From assembly GCF_000212695.1 (NCBI RefSeq), contig NC_015514.1, forward strand, positions 1,426,001 through 1,490,000: 64,000 nucleotides of DNA, read 5' to 3'. Numbering within the stretch: position 1 is the first letter of the stretch; every line of letters starts with the position of its first letter. A program made the position numbers and the translations under genes. The DNA is from Cellulomonas fimi ATCC 484 (GTDB lineage: Bacteria; Actinomycetota; Actinomycetes; Actinomycetales; Cellulomonadaceae). Below are positions 33,834 through 42,883 of the stretch, piece by piece. The notes under the pieces were generated by a model, which saw only the letters and a program-made list of their open reading frames with translations, made no database searches and was not told the origin of the DNA.

Positions 33834-36496
33834 CGCGCGCGTCCTTCCACCTGCGCGCCAACGCCCTCGTCGGCGCGTGGCTCGTCACCGCCGTCCTCGC
33901 GACGCTCGTGCACCGTGCCGTGCCCGCCGCCGGGTGGCTCATGGTGCACCTGCTCCTGCTCGGCGCGGTGAGCACCGCCATCCTCGTCTGGAGCCAGCAC
34001 TTCGCCGACACGCTGCTGCGTCGGCCCGCCCCCGGCGGTCGGCGCGGGCACGCGGTGCGCCTCGCCGTGCACACCGTCGGCTCGGTGCTCGTCGTGGCGG
34101 GCCTCGTGTCCTCCGTGTGGGCGCTCGTCGTCGCGGGCGGGGCCCTGGTCGCCGGGGGCGCCGTGACCCACGTCGTCGTGCTGGTCCGGCAGGGACGCGG
34201 CGCGCTGCCCTCGCGGTTCGGGCCCATGGTCCGCTACTACGTCGTCGCGAGCGCGCTGCTGCCCGTCGGGGTCACGCTCGGGGTCCTCATGGCGCGCGGC
34301 GACCTGCCCGACGAGGTGCACGGGCGCGCCTACGTCGCGCACGTCGCGCTCAACCTGCTCGGGTGGGTCGGCATCACCGTGCTCGGCACGCTCGTCGTGC
34401 TGTGGCCCACCGTCCTGCACGCGCGCATCGACGAGCGTGCCGAGGCCGCCGGGCCGCGTGCCCTGCCCGTCCTCGTCGCGGGCCTGGGCGTCGTCGGAGC
34501 GGGCGCCGCGACCGGGTGGCGCCCGCTCGTCGGCGTCGGGTGCCTCGTCGTGGTCGCCGGGTGCGGCGTGCTCGTGCGGTCGATGGTCGACCAGGCGCGA
34601 GACGCCGCCCCGCGCACGTACGCGGCGTGGACGGTCGGGGCGGCCGTCGCCTGGCTCGTCGCGTGCACGCTCGCCTACGGGGCGATCGTCGCGACGGCGC
34701 CGTCCTGGGCCGACGCCGTCGACCGGGTGCGGGTGCTCGTCGCACCGTTCGCCGTGGGGTTCGCCGCCCAGGTGCTCGTCGGGTCGCTGTCCTACCTGCT
34801 GTCCGTCGTCCTGGGGGGCGGTCCCGCCACCGCGCGCCGCACGGCCGCCGAGCTCGACCGCGGCGCGCTCGTGCGGCTCGTGCTCGTCAACGGCGGGCTC
34901 GCCCTCTACGTCGCGCCCGTCCCGGCGGCCGTCCGGGTCGTGTGCTCGCTCGTCGTGCTCGGCGCGCTCGTGACGTTCCTCGTCCTCGCGCTGCGGGCCG
35001 TGGTCCTGGCCCGCCGCGCCGGGCCGCCCGTCCCCGTCCCGCGCCCCGCCGGCGCGGTACCGGCGGTCGAGGTCCCGCGCCCGCACCGCAGCGGTGCCGC
35101 CGCCGTCGGCGTCGGGGTCCTCGCGCTCGTCGTCGCCCTCGGGGTCGCGCTCGACCCGCCCGCCGCGGGCATCGGCCTGGTCTCCGCCGCCGACGCGGAC
35201 GGCGTCGCCGCGACGGGGGAGACGCGGACCGTCCGCGTCGAGGCGCACGACATGCGCTTCTCGCCCGACCGGATCGAGGTGACCGCGGGCGACCGGCTCG
35301 TCATCGAGCTCGTCAACACCGACCCGCAGACGGTGCACGACCTCACGCTCGCCACGGGCGCCACGACCGGCCGTCTCGCGCCGGGGGACTCCGCGACCCT
35401 CGACGTCGGCGTCGTGGGGCGGTCCCTCGAGGCGTGGTGCGCGGTGGCCGGGCACCGGTACATGGGGATGACGCTCGACGTCGTCGCCGTCGGCGGGGCG
35501 ACGGTCACCGCCGACGACGGCGCGGACCCGGCCGACCCGGGTGCCGAGACGGCTCAGGGAGGCCGTGCGGGTCACGGCGCGGCGGGCACGGCCGGCACGT
35601 CCGCAGCCGCGGACCTCGACCTCATGGCCGCCCCCGACGACGCGTTCGTCGCCCGCGACGCGACCGCCCCCGCCCCGCTGCCCGCCGGGCGGACCCACCG
35701 GCGCACGCTCACGGTGCAGGAGGTCGAGCGCGAGGTCGCGCCGGGCGTGACGCAGACGCTGTGGACGTTCGACGGCACGGCCCCCGGGCCGGTCCTGCGC
35801 GGCCAGGTCGGCGACACGTTCGAGATCACGCTCGTCAACGACGGCAGCATCGGCCACTCGATCGACTTCCACGCGGGCGAGCTGGTCCCGGACGACACCA
35901 TGCGCACCATCCCGCCGGGGGAGTCGCTGACGTTCTCGTTCACCGCGACGCGCAGCGGCATCTGGATGTACCACTGCTCGACGATGCCGATGAGCCTGCA
36001 CATCGCGAACGGCATGTCCGGGGCCGTCATCGTCGACCCGCCGGGCCTGCCCGCGGTCGACCACGAGTACGTGCTCGTGCAGTCCGAGCTGTACCTGGGC
36101 CCGCAGGGCGGTGTCGCGGACCCGGAGAAGATCGCGGCGCGCACGCCCGACCTCGTCGTCCTCAACGGCTACGCGCACCAGTACCGCGACCGTCCGCTGG
36201 AGGTGACCGCGGGGGACCGGGTGCGGTTCTGGGTGCTCGACGCCGGACCGAACCGCCCGTCGGCGTTCCACGTCGTCGGCACGCAGTTCGACACCCTGTA
36301 CCGGGAGGGCGACTGGGTGCTGCGCGACGGTGGCTCGACCGGCACCGGCGGCGCACAGGTGCTGGCGCTCGCGCCGGCGGAGGGCGGGTTCGTCGAGCTC
36401 ACGGTGCCCCAGCCCGGCACGTACCCGTTCGTCTCGCACGCGATGTCCGACGCCGAGGCGGGCGCGTCGGGCCGGCTCGTCGTGACGGCCCCCTGA
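33830..36496 (+). CDS. nirK: membrane-cupredoxin-copper nitrite reductase fusion
   Basis: This 888-residue protein fuses three modules. Residues 1-440 hold about ten to twelve hydrophobic spans, similar in style to the preceding NnrS-like protein. Residues 465-555 are a cupredoxin with likely type 1 copper ligands His503, Cys537, His542 and Met547. Residues 600-888 are a two-domain copper nitrite reductase with complete sites: type 1 His676, Cys716, His724, Met729; type 2 His681, His715, His870; catalytic Asp679 and His814. It would reduce nitrite to NO outside the membrane, with the fused cupredoxin as built-in electron donor. GTG 33830 overlaps the upstream stop. Confidence 0.92.
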   Translation: MTRASFHLRANALVGAWLVTAVLATLVHRAVPAAGWLMVHLLLLGAVSTAILVWSQHFADTLLRRPAPGGRRGHAVRLAVHTVGSVLVVAGLVSSVWALVVAGGALVAGGAVTHVVVLVRQGRGALPSRFGPMVRYYVVASALLPVGVTLGVLMARGDLPDEVHGRAYVAHVALNLLGWVGITVLGTLVVLWPTVLHARIDERAEAAGPRALPVLVAGLGVVGAGAATGWRPLVGVGCLVVVAGCGVLVRSMVDQARDAAPRTYAAWTVGAAVAWLVACTLAYGAIVATAPSWADAVDRVRVLVAPFAVGFAAQVLVGSLSYLLSVVLGGGPATARRTAAELDRGALVRLVLVNGGLALYVAPVPAAVRVVCSLVVLGALVTFLVLALRAVVLARRAGPPVPVPRPAGAVPAVEVPRPHRSGAAAVGVGVLALVVALGVALDPPAAGIGLVSAADADGVAATGETRTVRVEAHDMRFSPDRIEVTAGDRLVIELVNTDPQTVHDLTLATGATTGRLAPGDSATLDVGVVGRSLEAWCAVAGHRYMGMTLDVVAVGGATVTADDGADPADPGAETAQGGRAGHGAAGTAGTSAAADLDLMAAPDDAFVARDATAPAPLPAGRTHRRTLTVQEVEREVAPGVTQTLWTFDGTAPGPVLRGQVGDTFEITLVNDGSIGHSIDFHAGELVPDDTMRTIPPGESLTFSFTATRSGIWMYHCSTMPMSLHIANGMSGAVIVDPPGLPAVDHEYVLVQSELYLGPQGGVADPEKIAARTPDLVVLNGYAHQYRDRPLEVTAGDRVRFWVLDAGPNRPSAFHVVGTQFDTLYREGDWVLRDGGSTGTGGAQVLALAPAEGGFVELTVPQPGTYPFVSHAMSDAEAGASGRLVVTAP

Positions 36497-36512
36497 CACG
36501 ACGGCCCACACC

Positions 36513-36556
36513 GTGCCGCCCGGGTGCGGCCCGGGTGCGGCCCGGGTGTGGCCCGG
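36513..36556. repeat. 11-base tandem repeat upstream of the amidohydrolase
   Basis: Four head-to-tail copies of GTGCGGCCCGG are present; the first and last each carry one change. The array starts 16 bases after the nirK stop and ends ten bases before the -10 element of the amidohydrolase gene, so it replaces the usual -35 region. Confidence 0.9.
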
Positions 36557-36566
36557 ACGCCGGACG

Positions 36567-36572
36567 TACGGT
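36567..36572 (+). promoter_or_regulatory. -10 element for leaderless amidohydrolase mRNA
   Basis: TACGGT ends six bases before ATG 36579. No -35 box is recognisable because the tandem repeat occupies that position. Confidence 0.5.
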
Positions 36573-36578
36573 GGACGC

Positions 36579-37835
36579 ATGACCTCTCCCACTCCCTCGT
36601 CCTCGCCTGCCCTCGACCGGACCGTCGCGATCCGCGGCGGGTACGTCGTCCCCGTGAGCGCCCCGCCGATCGAGGACGGCACGGTGCTCGTGGTCGACGG
36701 GCGCATCGCCGCCGTGGGCGGCCCGGAGGTCGAGGTCCCGGCGGGCGCGCGCGTCGTCGACGCGACGGGTCGCTGGGTGCTGCCGGGGTTCGTCGACGGG
36801 CACGCGCACGTGGGTCTGCACGAGGAGGGCGAGGGGTCCGCGGGCAACGACACCAACGAGATGGTCACGCCCAACACGGCGGGCGTCCGCGCGGTCGACG
36901 CCGTGAACATCGAGGACGAGGGCTTCCGTGACGCGCTCGCGGGCGGGGTCACGGCGGTCGTCGTCAAGCCGGGGTCGGGCAACCCGGTCGGCGGGCAGTC
37001 GGTCGCGATGAAGACGTGGGGCGGGCGGACGGTCGACGAGCAGGTGATCTCGGCGTCGGTGAGCGTGAAGTCGGCGCTGGGCGAGAACCCGAAGCGCGTG
37101 TACGGCGAGCGCAAGCAGCTCCCGTCGACGCGTCTCGGCACGGCGCTGGTGATCCGCGAGGCGTTCACGAAGGCCCGGCACTACGCCGCGGCACGCGCGG
37201 CCGCGGCGACCAAGGGCGAGCCGTTCGCGACGGACCTCGCCCTGGAGACCCTCGCCCGCGTGCTCGACGGCGAGCTGCTGTGGGACCAGCACACGCACCG
37301 GCACGACGACATCGCCACCGCGCTGCGGCTGGCCGACGAGTTCGGCTACCGCCTCGTCGTCAACCACGGCACCGAGGCGCACAAGATCGCGGACGTGCTC
37401 GCGGAGCGCGACGTGCCGGTGATCTTCGGCCCGATGCTCACGAGCCGCTCGAAGGTCGAGCTGCGGGACCGGGCCGTCGCGAACCTCGCGGCGATCGCGG
37501 CCGCGGGCGTGCGCGTCGCGATCACGACCGACCACCCGGTCGTGCCGATCAACTTCCTCGTGCACCAGGCGACGCTCGCCGTCAAGGAGGGCCTGCCGCG
37601 CCAGACGGCGCTCGAGGCGCTCACGACGAACCCGGCTGCGTTCTACGGGCTGGACGAGCGGATCGGCGCGCTGGAGGTGGGGCGCGACGGCGACGTCGTC
37701 GTGTGGTCGGGCGACCCGCTCGACGTGCACGCGCGCGCCGAGCACGTGCTCGTCGCCGGCCGCACCGTCTACACGTGGGACACCGAGGCGCACCGGGGCC
37801 GCGTGGTCGAGCGCGCGGAGCGCTTCACCCGCTGA
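36579..37835 (+). CDS. amidohydrolase (imidazolonepropionase-like)
   Basis: The 418-residue enzyme is a metal-dependent hydrolase of the amidohydrolase superfamily. It has the HAH metal motif (FVDGHAHVGLHEEGEG, residues 72-87), a mid-barrel QHTHRHDD, VNHGTEAHK with a metal His, and the catalytic Asp in ITTDHPVVPINF. N- and C-terminal strands form the urease-like small domain (IRGGYVVPVSAPPIEDG, RDGDVVVWSGDPL). The family hydrolyses cyclic amides or dipeptides, but this substrate is not predictable. ATG 36579 follows a leaderless-type -10. It is followed by a strong terminator. Confidence 0.88.
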   Translation: MTSPTPSSSPALDRTVAIRGGYVVPVSAPPIEDGTVLVVDGRIAAVGGPEVEVPAGARVVDATGRWVLPGFVDGHAHVGLHEEGEGSAGNDTNEMVTPNTAGVRAVDAVNIEDEGFRDALAGGVTAVVVKPGSGNPVGGQSVAMKTWGGRTVDEQVISASVSVKSALGENPKRVYGERKQLPSTRLGTALVIREAFTKARHYAAARAAAATKGEPFATDLALETLARVLDGELLWDQHTHRHDDIATALRLADEFGYRLVVNHGTEAHKIADVLAERDVPVIFGPMLTSRSKVELRDRAVANLAAIAAAGVRVAITTDHPVVPINFLVHQATLAVKEGLPRQTALEALTTNPAAFYGLDERIGALEVGRDGDVVVWSGDPLDVHARAEHVLVAGRTVYTWDTEAHRGRVVERAERFTR

Positions 37836-37857
37836 CTCGCCCCGCCCGCCGCACGGG

Positions 37858-37895
37858 CGACGGCACCGCCCCGGGAGCGTGGGGCGGTGCCGTCG
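37858..37895 (+). terminator. terminator hairpin after the amidohydrolase
   Basis: A perfect 15-base stem (37858-37872 with 37881-37895) and 8-base loop starts 22 bases after the amidohydrolase stop. Confidence 0.88.
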
Positions 37896-37902
37896 GTGGT
37901 GC

Positions 37903-37942
37903 GTCGTCGGGCGGGAGGGGTGACCCGGTCCCGCCCGACGAC
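37903..37942 (-). terminator. terminator hairpin after the pectate lyase
   Basis: A perfect 14-base stem (37903-37916 with 37929-37942) starts two bases after the pectate lyase stop on the minus strand. With the neighbouring hairpin it makes a back-to-back double terminator. Confidence 0.85.
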
Positions 37943-37944
37943 CG

Positions 37945-39264
37945 TCACTTGTAGGTGATCGACGAGGTCGAGTACCCGCAGGCCGCGGACGGCCCGGAAC
38001 CGGTCTTCGACGGCTCGCCGGACGTGACGCCCTTGTACGCGTCGCAGATGGAGATCTTCTTCGAGGAGTCGCCGATGATCGTCACGTCGGTGATCGTCGC
38101 CTTGTCGCCGAGGTTCGGGTTGATCCCGACGAGGGACTTGCCGGGTGCGGTGACCTGGACGTTGTCGACGACGACGGTGCGGGCGTACTGCTTGGAGCAG
38201 TTGCCGCACGAGCGGTAGAGCTTGCCGAAGCTCGAGACCTGGAAGTTCGTGATGACGAACGTGCCCGGGCCGTTGTGCTGGAAGACCTTGTCGGACGCCG
38301 ACCGGGCGCCGCCGCCGTTGACGGTCATGACCTGCGACGAGGCCGTGCCCTTGAACGTCGCCGCGTCCTCCTCGACGTCTTCCCACCAGACGTTCTCGAG
38401 CGTGCAGGTGCCGGTGCAGTGCACGCCGTCACCCGCGCCGGTCCCGAGGATGACGTTCTTCAGCACGGCCCCGTTCTCGAGCTTGAACATCGGCGGCTGC
38501 GACTCGCTCTGACCGCCGGCCGAGATGCCGTAGTGGCGGACCATGCCGCCGTCGAGCGTGCCCGTCACCGTGATGGTGCTCGACACCTTCTTCTCGCCCT
38601 TGGCCGTCGGCCAGGCGGGGAAGGAGCCGGGGGTCGACGTGGGCTGCGTCGTGGGCTTCGGCGTCGCGCTGGTCGTCGGCCTGGGCGTGGACGACGTCGT
38701 GGGTGCGGGCGTGCCGGTGGCGCCGACCTTCACGAGCTCCCACTGCTGGTGGTACGACTTGCCGTCGGTGAGCTGGACGACCGCCGCACCCGCCGACGTC
38801 GACGCGCCGGCGATCGAGACGGCCTTGCCGGAGCCGCGGTTGACCAGGCGCACGTAGTCGCTCTGCGCGGCGATCGAGAACTGCTGCGCCGTGCTGCTCT
38901 GGTCCGTCTGCTGGACGAGGGCGGCACCGTCGGACGTGCTGGCCGACGCCACGCCGAGGACCTTGCCCGAGGCGCGGTTGTGCAGCTCGTACCAGCCGCT
39001 GCCGACGCTCACGAAGCTCCACTGCTGGGACGCGGCGTCCGTGCGCGTGGCCGTCACGGCCGCGGCGCCGTCGGACGTCGAGGCGCCCTTGACGTCGACG
39101 ACCTTGCCGCTCTTGCGGCTGACGAGGACGTAGGACGCGCCACCGTCGGGCGTGGCCGCGGACGCGGCGGGGGCGACCGCGATCGCGGTCGCGGCGGCGA
39201 GCACACCGGTGACGGCGAGTGCGACGACCTGCCGGGCGCGGCGCGTGGTCGGGCGGGATGTCAT
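37945..39264 (-). CDS. secreted pectate lyase (PL3) with ricin-type lectin domain
   Basis: The 439-residue exoenzyme has a signal peptide (residues 1-36, cleavage after APAASA), a ricin-type beta-trefoil lectin domain (about 38-175, with three QxW repeats QQW, QQF and QQW), a Thr-Pro linker, and a PL3 pectate lyase beta-helix (about 215-439: MFKLENGAVLKNVILG, GDGVHCTGTCTLENVWWEDVEEDAATF, KVFQHNGPGTFVI, YRSCGNC). It would cleave polygalacturonate by Ca2+-dependent beta-elimination. GGAGG upstream fixes the ATG at 39264. LacI-like sequences upstream suggest sugar repression. Confidence 0.93.
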   Translation of the reverse strand: MTSRPTTRRARQVVALAVTGVLAAATAIAVAPAASAATPDGGASYVLVSRKSGKVVDVKGASTSDGAAAVTATRTDAASQQWSFVSVGSGWYELHNRASGKVLGVASASTSDGAALVQQTDQSSTAQQFSIAAQSDYVRLVNRGSGKAVSIAGASTSAGAAVVQLTDGKSYHQQWELVKVGATGTPAPTTSSTPRPTTSATPKPTTQPTSTPGSFPAWPTAKGEKKVSSTITVTGTLDGGMVRHYGISAGGQSESQPPMFKLENGAVLKNVILGTGAGDGVHCTGTCTLENVWWEDVEEDAATFKGTASSQVMTVNGGGARSASDKVFQHNGPGTFVITNFQVSSFGKLYRSCGNCSKQYARTVVVDNVQVTAPGKSLVGINPNLGDKATITDVTIIGDSSKKISICDAYKGVTSGEPSKTGSGPSAACGYSTSSITYK

Positions 39265-39284
39265 GAACGACCTCCGGGTAGGAA

Positions 39285-39294
39285 AGCGATTGCT
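39285..39294. promoter_or_regulatory. LacI-type half-palindrome upstream of the pectate lyase
   Basis: AGCGATTGCT within GGAAAGCGATTGCTGG pairs at four of five positions per arm and resembles LacI-family operators. It lies 21 bases before the start, where a repressor would block transcription or elongation. Confidence 0.35.
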
Positions 39295-39333
39295 GGGACA
39301 CCCAACCACCGCAAATCGCCCACCGACCCCCGT

Positions 39334-39349
39334 ATGAGACGTTTCTCAT
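39334..39349. promoter_or_regulatory. ATGAGA-N4-TCTCAT inverted repeat
   Basis: Six-base arms are separated by CGTT, about 70-85 bases upstream of the pectate lyase start. It is AT-richer than its surroundings and is a plausible second operator or activator site. Confidence 0.4.
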
Positions 39350-39424
39350 GGCTCTACCGGTCCAGACTTTCGATACCTGGCGACTGCGTCACGGGCCGTG
39401 CCGCGCACCCGCCCGGACGCGCGA

Positions 39425-39458
39425 AGGGGCGCCGCCCGGAGGTCCGGGAGGCGCCCCT
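39425..39458 (-). terminator. terminator hairpin after pgi
   Basis: A 9-base outer stem (39425-39433 with 39450-39458) encloses a 5-base inner stem with one G/A mismatch, 17 bases after the pgi stop. Confidence 0.8.
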
Positions 39459-39475
39459 GCCGGGCGGTGCGGAGG

Positions 39476-41146
39476 TCAGCCGCGCAGCTCCAGGTACTTC
39501 GCGATGAGCGCCTTCGTCGACGGGTCCTGCGAGTCGAGGGCGGCGGTGTCACCCTCGACGGCGGGCGCGATCTCCATCGCGAGCTTCTTGCCCAGCTCGA
39601 CGCCCCACTGGTCGAACGAGTCGATGCCCCAGACCACGCCCTGCACGAACGTGATGTGCTCGTACAGCGCGATGAGCTGGCCCAGCACCGACGGCGTGAG
39701 CGACGGCGCGAGGATCGACGTCGTCGGCCGGTTCCCCGAGAAGACGCGCGCCGGGACGATCTCCTCCGCGGTGCCCTCGGCGCGGACCTCGTCGGCCGTC
39801 TTGCCGAACGCGAGGGCCTTGGTCTGCGCGAAGTAGTTCGCGAGGAACAGGCCGTGCACGTCGGTCTCGCCGTCCTTGAGCGGGTGCGCGGGGTTCGCGA
39901 CCGCGATGAAGTCCGCCGGGATCAGGCGCGTGCCCTGGTGGATGAGCTGGTAGAACGCGTGCTGGCCGTTGGTGCCGGGCTCGCCCCAGAACACCTCGCC
40001 CGTCTGCGTCGTCACGGGCGTGCCGTCCCAGCGGACCGACTTGCCGTTCGACTCCATGGTCAGCTGCTGCAGGTAGGCCGCGAACCGGTGCAGGTACTGC
40101 GCGTAGGGCAGGACGGCGTGCGTGTGCGCGCCGAGGAAGTTGACGTACCAGACGTTGAGCAGGCCCATGAGGACGGGCACGTTCTGCGCGAACGGCGTCG
40201 TCGCGACGTGCTCGTCGACCGCGTGGAAGCCGGCGAGGAAGTCGCGGAAGGCGTCGGGGCCGATCGCGATCGCGAGCGACGTGCCGATGACCGAGTCGAC
40301 CGAGTAGCGGCCGCCGACCCAGTCCCAGAAGCCGAACGCGTTCGCCGGGTCGATGCCGAACGCCGCGACCTTGTCGAGCGCCGTGGACACCGCGACGAAG
40401 TGCTGCGCGACGGCCGCGTTGCGCGCCTCGTCGGAGTCCTCGGTGCCGAGCTCGCGCCACAGCCAGTCGCGGGCGAGGCGCGCGTTCGTCAGCGTCTCGA
40501 GCGTGCCGAACGTCTTGGACGCGACGACGAACAGCGTGGTGCGCGGGTCGAGGCCCTTGACCTTCTCCGCGAGGTCGGTCGGGTCGATGTTCGACACGAA
40601 CCGCACCTCGAGCCCGTCCTGCACGTACGGCTTGAGCGCCTCGTACGCCATGACCGGGCCTAGGTCGGAGCCGCCGATGCCGATGTTGACGACCGTGCGC
40701 ACGCGCTCGCCCGTCACCCCGGTCCACGCGCCCGAGCGCACGCGGTCCGCGAACGCGTACATCTTGGTGAGCTCGGCCTGCACGTCGGCGTCCACGTCCT
40801 GGCCGTCGACGACGAGTCGGGGCTCGGTGCCCGCGGGGCGGCGCAGCGCGGTGTGCAGGACGGCGCGGTCCTCGGTGACGTTGATGTGGTCGCCGCGCAG
40901 CTGCGCCTGGAGGCGGTCCGCGAGGCCGACCTCGTCGGCGAGCCGGACGAGCAGCGCGAGCGTCTCGTCGGTGACGAGGTTCTTCGACAGGTCGACGTGC
41001 AGGTCGGCGAGCGTGAACGACAGGCGCTCGGCGCGGGCCGGGTCGGCCGCGAACCAGCCGCGCAGGTCGGCGTGCAGCGTCGCCTCGTGCGCGGACAGGT
41101 CCTGCCACGCGCTCGTGCTGGTGGCGTCGATGGGGTGCGAGGACAC
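39476..41146 (-). CDS. pgi: glucose-6-phosphate isomerase
   Basis: The 556-residue cytoplasmic enzyme interconverts glucose-6-phosphate and fructose-6-phosphate. The family signatures are present: [12 protein letters not shown] (about 146-157), [11 protein letters not shown] (about 208-218), [42 protein letters not shown] with the catalytic His, and the C-terminal [13 protein letters not shown]. The length is normal. The GTG start at 41146 follows GAGAGGGAG. It is monocistronic with its own terminator, and it links the amino-sugar locus downstream (NagB product fructose-6-phosphate) to the pentose phosphate pathway. Confidence 0.98.
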   Translation of the reverse strand: MSSHPIDATSTSAWQDLSAHEATLHADLRGWFAADPARAERLSFTLADLHVDLSKNLVTDETLALLVRLADEVGLADRLQAQLRGDHINVTEDRAVLHTALRRPAGTEPRLVVDGQDVDADVQAELTKMYAFADRVRSGAWTGVTGERVRTVVNIGIGGSDLGPVMAYEALKPYVQDGLEVRFVSNIDPTDLAEKVKGLDPRTTLFVVASKTFGTLETLTNARLARDWLWRELGTEDSDEARNAAVAQHFVAVSTALDKVAAFGIDPANAFGFWDWVGGRYSVDSVIGTSLAIAIGPDAFRDFLAGFHAVDEHVATTPFAQNVPVLMGLLNVWYVNFLGAHTHAVLPYAQYLHRFAAYLQQLTMESNGKSVRWDGTPVTTQTGEVFWGEPGTNGQHAFYQLIHQGTRLIPADFIAVANPAHPLKDGETDVHGLFLANYFAQTKALAFGKTADEVRAEGTAEEIVPARVFSGNRPTTSILAPSLTPSVLGQLIALYEHITFVQGVVWGIDSFDQWGVELGKKLAMEIAPAVEGDTAALDSQDPSTKALIAKYLELRG

Positions 41147-41339
41147 GGGTCTCCCTCTCGGAGCGGGTGATGGGTGCGCGACCGCGCTGGCCGCTCCAAC
41201 CTAGTGCGCCGCGTCACGGGCCCGCACGGGACGTCCGTCGGAGGTGGGGCGCCGCCGGACCCCGTAGCGTCGGGCGTCCTCCGGGTCGGCGGCGCCACCG
41301 GATTCGCGACAAAACGGATGACTCGGGCATCATCGTCGG

Positions 41340-41900
41340 ATGCTCCGCACCCTTGCGACCTCCCCGCGCCGACGGACGCTCGCGCTCGCGCTGGCGGCGA
41401 CGGCCTGCGCCGCGCTGCTCGCCGCCTGCACCGCCGACCCCGCGCCCGCGCCCACGTCGAGCACGACCCCGGCCCCGGCGGCGGACGAGGCGGACGCGGC
41501 GCCCGTCGCGTCCGCCGTGGCCACGCTGCCCGACGAGCGCGGCACGGTCGACGTCGACGTGCGCTCCCTGACGCTCGACGACAACGGCACCACGATGACG
41601 CTGCGGGTGGACTTCACCGCGCACCTCACGACGCCCGACGGCGACGCGACCCTCTCGGAGATCAACAACTTCTTCTTCCTGCACCCGGTGCTGCTGGACC
41701 GGCAGAACCTCAAGCGCTACTCGGTGGTCGAGGGCGAGGGCTCGCAGGACTGGCTGACGAACGACGACACGACCGCCCCGGACGGCGAGCCGCTGCACTC
41801 CTGGTTCGTCTACGCGGCGCCCGAGGACGACGTCGACGAGGTCGCGGTCACGATCGACGAGTGGGGTGTGGAGATCCCCGGCGTCCCGGTGACGTCGTGA
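41340..41900 (+). CDS. putative lipoprotein of unknown function
   Basis: The 186-residue product has a signal peptide with a lipobox LLAAC (Cys30), so it should be a lipid-anchored envelope protein. The mature part starts with an Ala/Thr/Pro-rich linker and then a beta-rich domain (VDVDVRSLTLDDNGTTMTLRV, INNFFFLHPVLLDRQNLKRY). I recognise no family. CATCAT lies six bases before the ATG at 41340 and no ribosome-binding site is visible, so it may be leaderless. The stop overlaps the OmpA-like gene as GTGA, making an envelope pair. Confidence 0.8.
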   Translation: MLRTLATSPRRRTLALALAATACAALLAACTADPAPAPTSSTTPAPAADEADAAPVASAVATLPDERGTVDVDVRSLTLDDNGTTMTLRVDFTAHLTTPDGDATLSEINNFFFLHPVLLDRQNLKRYSVVEGEGSQDWLTNDDTTAPDGEPLHSWFVYAAPEDDVDEVAVTIDEWGVEIPGVPVTS

Positions 41901-42448
41901 CCGTCCCGCTGCTCGCCGCCCTCGCCGTGGCGCTGCCGCTCGCGGTCCCGGCCTACGTCGACCGTGACGACGCACCCGTCCCGACGCCCGACGCGATCGA
42001 GCGCTCGGTCGACTCCTACGCCACGGACGGCTCGGTGGACGCCTACACGACGCAGGGGTCGGTCGAGTCCGTGGCGCCGCCCGAGACCGACGGCGGCACG
42101 ACGACCCTCACGGTCGGCTCGGACGTGCTCTTCGCGTACGCGAGCCACGACCTCGACCCCGCGGCCGCCGCGGCGCTCGCCGCGCTCGTCGAGCAGGTGC
42201 CGGCGGGTGCCCAGGTCGCGGTCGTGGGTCACACGGACTCGCGCGGCGGCGACGCGGTCAACCTGCCGCTGTCGAGCGCACGCGCCGAGGCCGTGGCCGC
42301 GGTGCTGCGCTCGACGCGGCCCGACCTCGTGCTGGCCGTGGGGGGTGCGGGCTCCACCGAGCCGGTCGCGGACGAGTACGTCGCGGGCGCCCCGGATCTC
42401 GCGGCGATGGCCCGCAACCGCCGCGTCGAGCTCCGGTGGGCGGGCTGA
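41897..42448 (+). CDS. OmpA-family peptidoglycan-binding protein
   Basis: The 183-residue protein has a hydrophobic N-terminal signal (VPLLAALAVALPLAVPA), a short linker with repeated SVD-SYAT/SVDAYTT/SVESV units, and an OmpA-like domain (about 75-183: SDVLFAYASHDLDPAAAAALAAL, VVGHTDSRGGDAVNLPLSSARAEAV, ARNRRVELRW) whose conserved Asp and Arg bind diaminopimelic-type peptidoglycan. The GTG start overlaps the lipoprotein stop. The two proteins probably act together at the cell wall. Confidence 0.88.
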   Translation: MTVPLLAALAVALPLAVPAYVDRDDAPVPTPDAIERSVDSYATDGSVDAYTTQGSVESVAPPETDGGTTTLTVGSDVLFAYASHDLDPAAAAALAALVEQVPAGAQVAVVGHTDSRGGDAVNLPLSSARAEAVAAVLRSTRPDLVLAVGGAGSTEPVADEYVAGAPDLAAMARNRRVELRWAG

Positions 42449-42512
42449 CGCTGCGGGAGCCCGGGTCCCGGACGCGGTCCAGGACCGACGCCGGTCGGTG
42501 GCGGGGTCGCCG

Positions 42513-42518
42513 TAGGGT
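42513..42518 (+). promoter_or_regulatory. -10 element for leaderless small membrane-protein mRNA
   Basis: TAGGGT ends six bases before GTG 42525; the following GACCCG is not a ribosome-binding site. Confidence 0.45.
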
Positions 42519-42524
42519 GACCCG

Positions 42525-42848
42525 GTGCACCGGATCCCCACCGCGCTGATCGCCGCCCTGACCCTCGTCGTCGGCTTCGCCGTCGCGCAGGCGACCGACG
42601 TCCGGGCGCTCGGGGGCGCGGTGCTGGTCGCGGGCGGCGCGTGGTGCGCGGTGCGCGCGTGGCCGTCGGCGGGAGCGGCCCGCACGACCGCGGTGCTCGC
42701 GGTCGCGGCGGCGTGCTTCGCCGTGTCGCACGTGCTCGCGCCGCACCTCGGCGCGTGGCCGGCGGTCGTGCTGGTCGCCGCCGTGCTCGCCGCGGTCACG
42801 TGGGTCCTGGTCGACCGCGGCACGAGCGGGCGCGCCGCCGGGGCCTGA
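42525..42848 (+). CDS. small four-span membrane protein
   Basis: The 107-residue protein is almost entirely hydrophobic, with four predicted spans (ALIAALTLVVGFAVAQ, LGGAVLVAGGAWCAV, AVLAVAAACFAVSHVLA, AVVLVAAVLAAVTWVLV) and a short charged tail. It resembles unannotated actinobacterial membrane proteins; no function can be assigned. The GTG start sits at a leaderless-type promoter. It is convergent with the luciferase-like gene, 35 bases apart. Confidence 0.7.
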   Translation: MHRIPTALIAALTLVVGFAVAQATDVRALGGAVLVAGGAWCAVRAWPSAGAARTTAVLAVAAACFAVSHVLAPHLGAWPAVVLVAAVLAAVTWVLVDRGTSGRAAGA

Positions 42849-42883
42849 CCCGCCCCTGGCCAGGCGCCCACCTGGGGTGTGCG

